A stretch of DNA of 44,105 nucleotides, from assembly GCA_022446825.1 (NCBI GenBank), contig JAKVBY010000033.1, positions 48,593 through 92,697 of the forward strand, read 5' to 3'. Position 1 is the first letter of the stretch. Every line of letters starts with the position of its first letter. A program made the position numbers and the translations under genes. The notes under the pieces are model-generated. The model made no database searches. It had not been told where the DNA came from and saw only the letters and a list, made by a program, of their open reading frames with translations. The DNA comes from Pirellulaceae bacterium (lineage in GTDB: Bacteria; Planctomycetota; Planctomycetia; Pirellulales; Pirellulaceae). Positions 43,646 to 44,105 of this stretch are shown here, piece after piece.

Positions 43646-43718
43646 GCGGGTGTAACTCAGTTGGCAGAGTGACAGCTTCCCAAGCTGTATGTCGGGGGTT
43701 CGAATCCCCTCACCCGCT
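43646..43718 (+). tRNA. tRNA-Gly (anticodon CCC)
   Basis: A complete 73-base cloverleaf: acceptor stem GCGGGTG/CACCCGC, D arm ACTC/GAGT, anticodon arm ACAGC-TTCCCAA-GCTGT with anticodon CCC, variable loop of five, and T arm GGGGG-TTCGAAT-CCCCT (one G-U pair). The discriminator base is T, as expected for bacterial tRNA-Gly. CCA is not encoded. It reads GGG codons. A run of seven T precedes the gene. Confidence 0.95.
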
Positions 43719-44105
43719 CTTGGCTTAACGTAAACCGAAATCGTGAGTCAGATTACCTGCCGACGTTTGGCAGTGTGGTTGTTTTCCCAAATGCCCAAAG
43801 GATACGGTGCCCCTTTGGCACACATAGGAGCAAACGCACATGCCGAAACTCACGCGCATCATGCCCAATGAATTGTTCCAGTGTGCGGTGGCGAGAGGAA
43901 TTCTCAAGGCGGCATAAGGACAATCGCAGTGAATTTCAGGACGACATGGATAGCTCTGGCATTTCTCATTCGTCTGCTCATGCAGTGCTTGGCAGGATCC
44001 GGAGAACGCGAAGTGGGAGGAGCAGTACCAATGGTTTCGTCAACTGTCGAGCAGGTGGCAACTTAATGCGTTTCTGGTCGAATTGACTGGCGGCAAAGTC
44101 ACAAA
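43719..44105. other. Right end of the window, no supported gene
   Basis: About 390 bases after the tRNA. A frame on plus (43775-44086) and a short 25-codon frame starting at 43840 were examined; neither shows a domain or good SD. No duplicated tRNA 3' end, which would mark an integrated element, was seen within the window. Confidence 0.5.

Noticed and set aside
43775-44086. A 103-codon frame after the tRNA, considered as an integrase or transposase remnant
   Set aside because: No integrase or transposase motif and no duplicated tRNA end; competing frames are open over the same bases.
1-44105. CRISPR arrays, insertion sequences, rRNA genes
   Set aside because: No regularly spaced repeats, transposase genes or rRNA-like sequence were seen; the tandem repeats present are short and have no spacers.

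Overview
The window looks like chromosome of a planctomycete, probably a Pirellulales/Rhodopirellula-type member of Planctomycetota. This rests on gene content only: a DUF1080 protein, a ThuA/NPCBM/PVC-type dehydrogenase with a c-type haem domain, two-haem PSCyt1-like cytochromes, DUF1571, Ser/Thr kinases with one transmembrane helix, GYF_2 and zinc-ribbon membrane proteins, and loosely packed genes on both strands with few clear operons. No insertion sequence, phage gene or CRISPR array was recognised.

Layout. 1-5.8 kb: molybdenum-cofactor accessory genes (MocA-like cytidylyltransferase, XdhC, a MOSC protein), a small ABM monooxygenase-like protein, a GYF_2/zinc-ribbon protein, a sirtuin and a DUF2062 membrane protein. 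6-13.1 kb: parts of what looks like one very large secreted protein (DUF1080, ThuA, NPCBM, PVC beta-propeller, HEAT, cytochrome c). It is interrupted twice. The first break is a -1 frame change at a run of ten A directly before the DUF1080 stop. The second is an inverted metallopeptidase-like gene between the HEAT part and the haem part. 13.1-20.1 kb: a zinc-ribbon membrane protein, glutamate dehydrogenase, a pseudokinase with a large extracytoplasmic domain and a zinc-ribbon/STN-like membrane protein. 20.1-21.4 kb: DAHP synthase preceded by a leader peptide rich in Phe, Tyr and Trp and by an intrinsic terminator, forming a transcription attenuator. 22.0-27.5 kb: a corrinoid methyl-transfer operon (unknown protein, UroD/MtaA-like methyltransferase, homocysteine-methyltransferase-like protein, corrinoid protein, ASKHA ferredoxin reactivase). 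27.5-31.2 kb: a two-haem cytochrome fused to a degenerate peptidase-like domain, and an active-looking Ser/Thr kinase. 31.6-40.1 kb: glutaredoxin-like protein, DUF2064 transferase, ThiO-like oxidase, a translationally coupled trio (FAD oxidoreductase, radical SAM enzyme, variant metallophosphoesterase), a GT39-type membrane glycosyltransferase and an ArsM-type arsenite methyltransferase. 41-44.1 kb: a DUF1571 protein, an ADHFE1-like hydroxyacid-oxoacid transhydrogenase and tRNA-Gly(CCC).

How the genes work together. The clearest functional unit is the corrinoid operon, where methyl groups would pass from an unknown donor through a UroD-type enzyme to the corrinoid protein and probably on to a thiol such as homocysteine, with the ferredoxin re-reducing inactive cobalt. 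The DAHP synthase attenuator would tie shikimate-pathway entry to the supply of charged aromatic tRNAs. The best candidates for undescribed biology are the frameshift-joined, split PVC protein; the aromatic leader attenuator; the corrinoid operon with its unknown first gene and no pterin methyltransferase; and the FAD/radical SAM/variant phosphoesterase cassette near an ArsM with a cysteine tail. All assignments come from reading motifs by eye; no database search was run.
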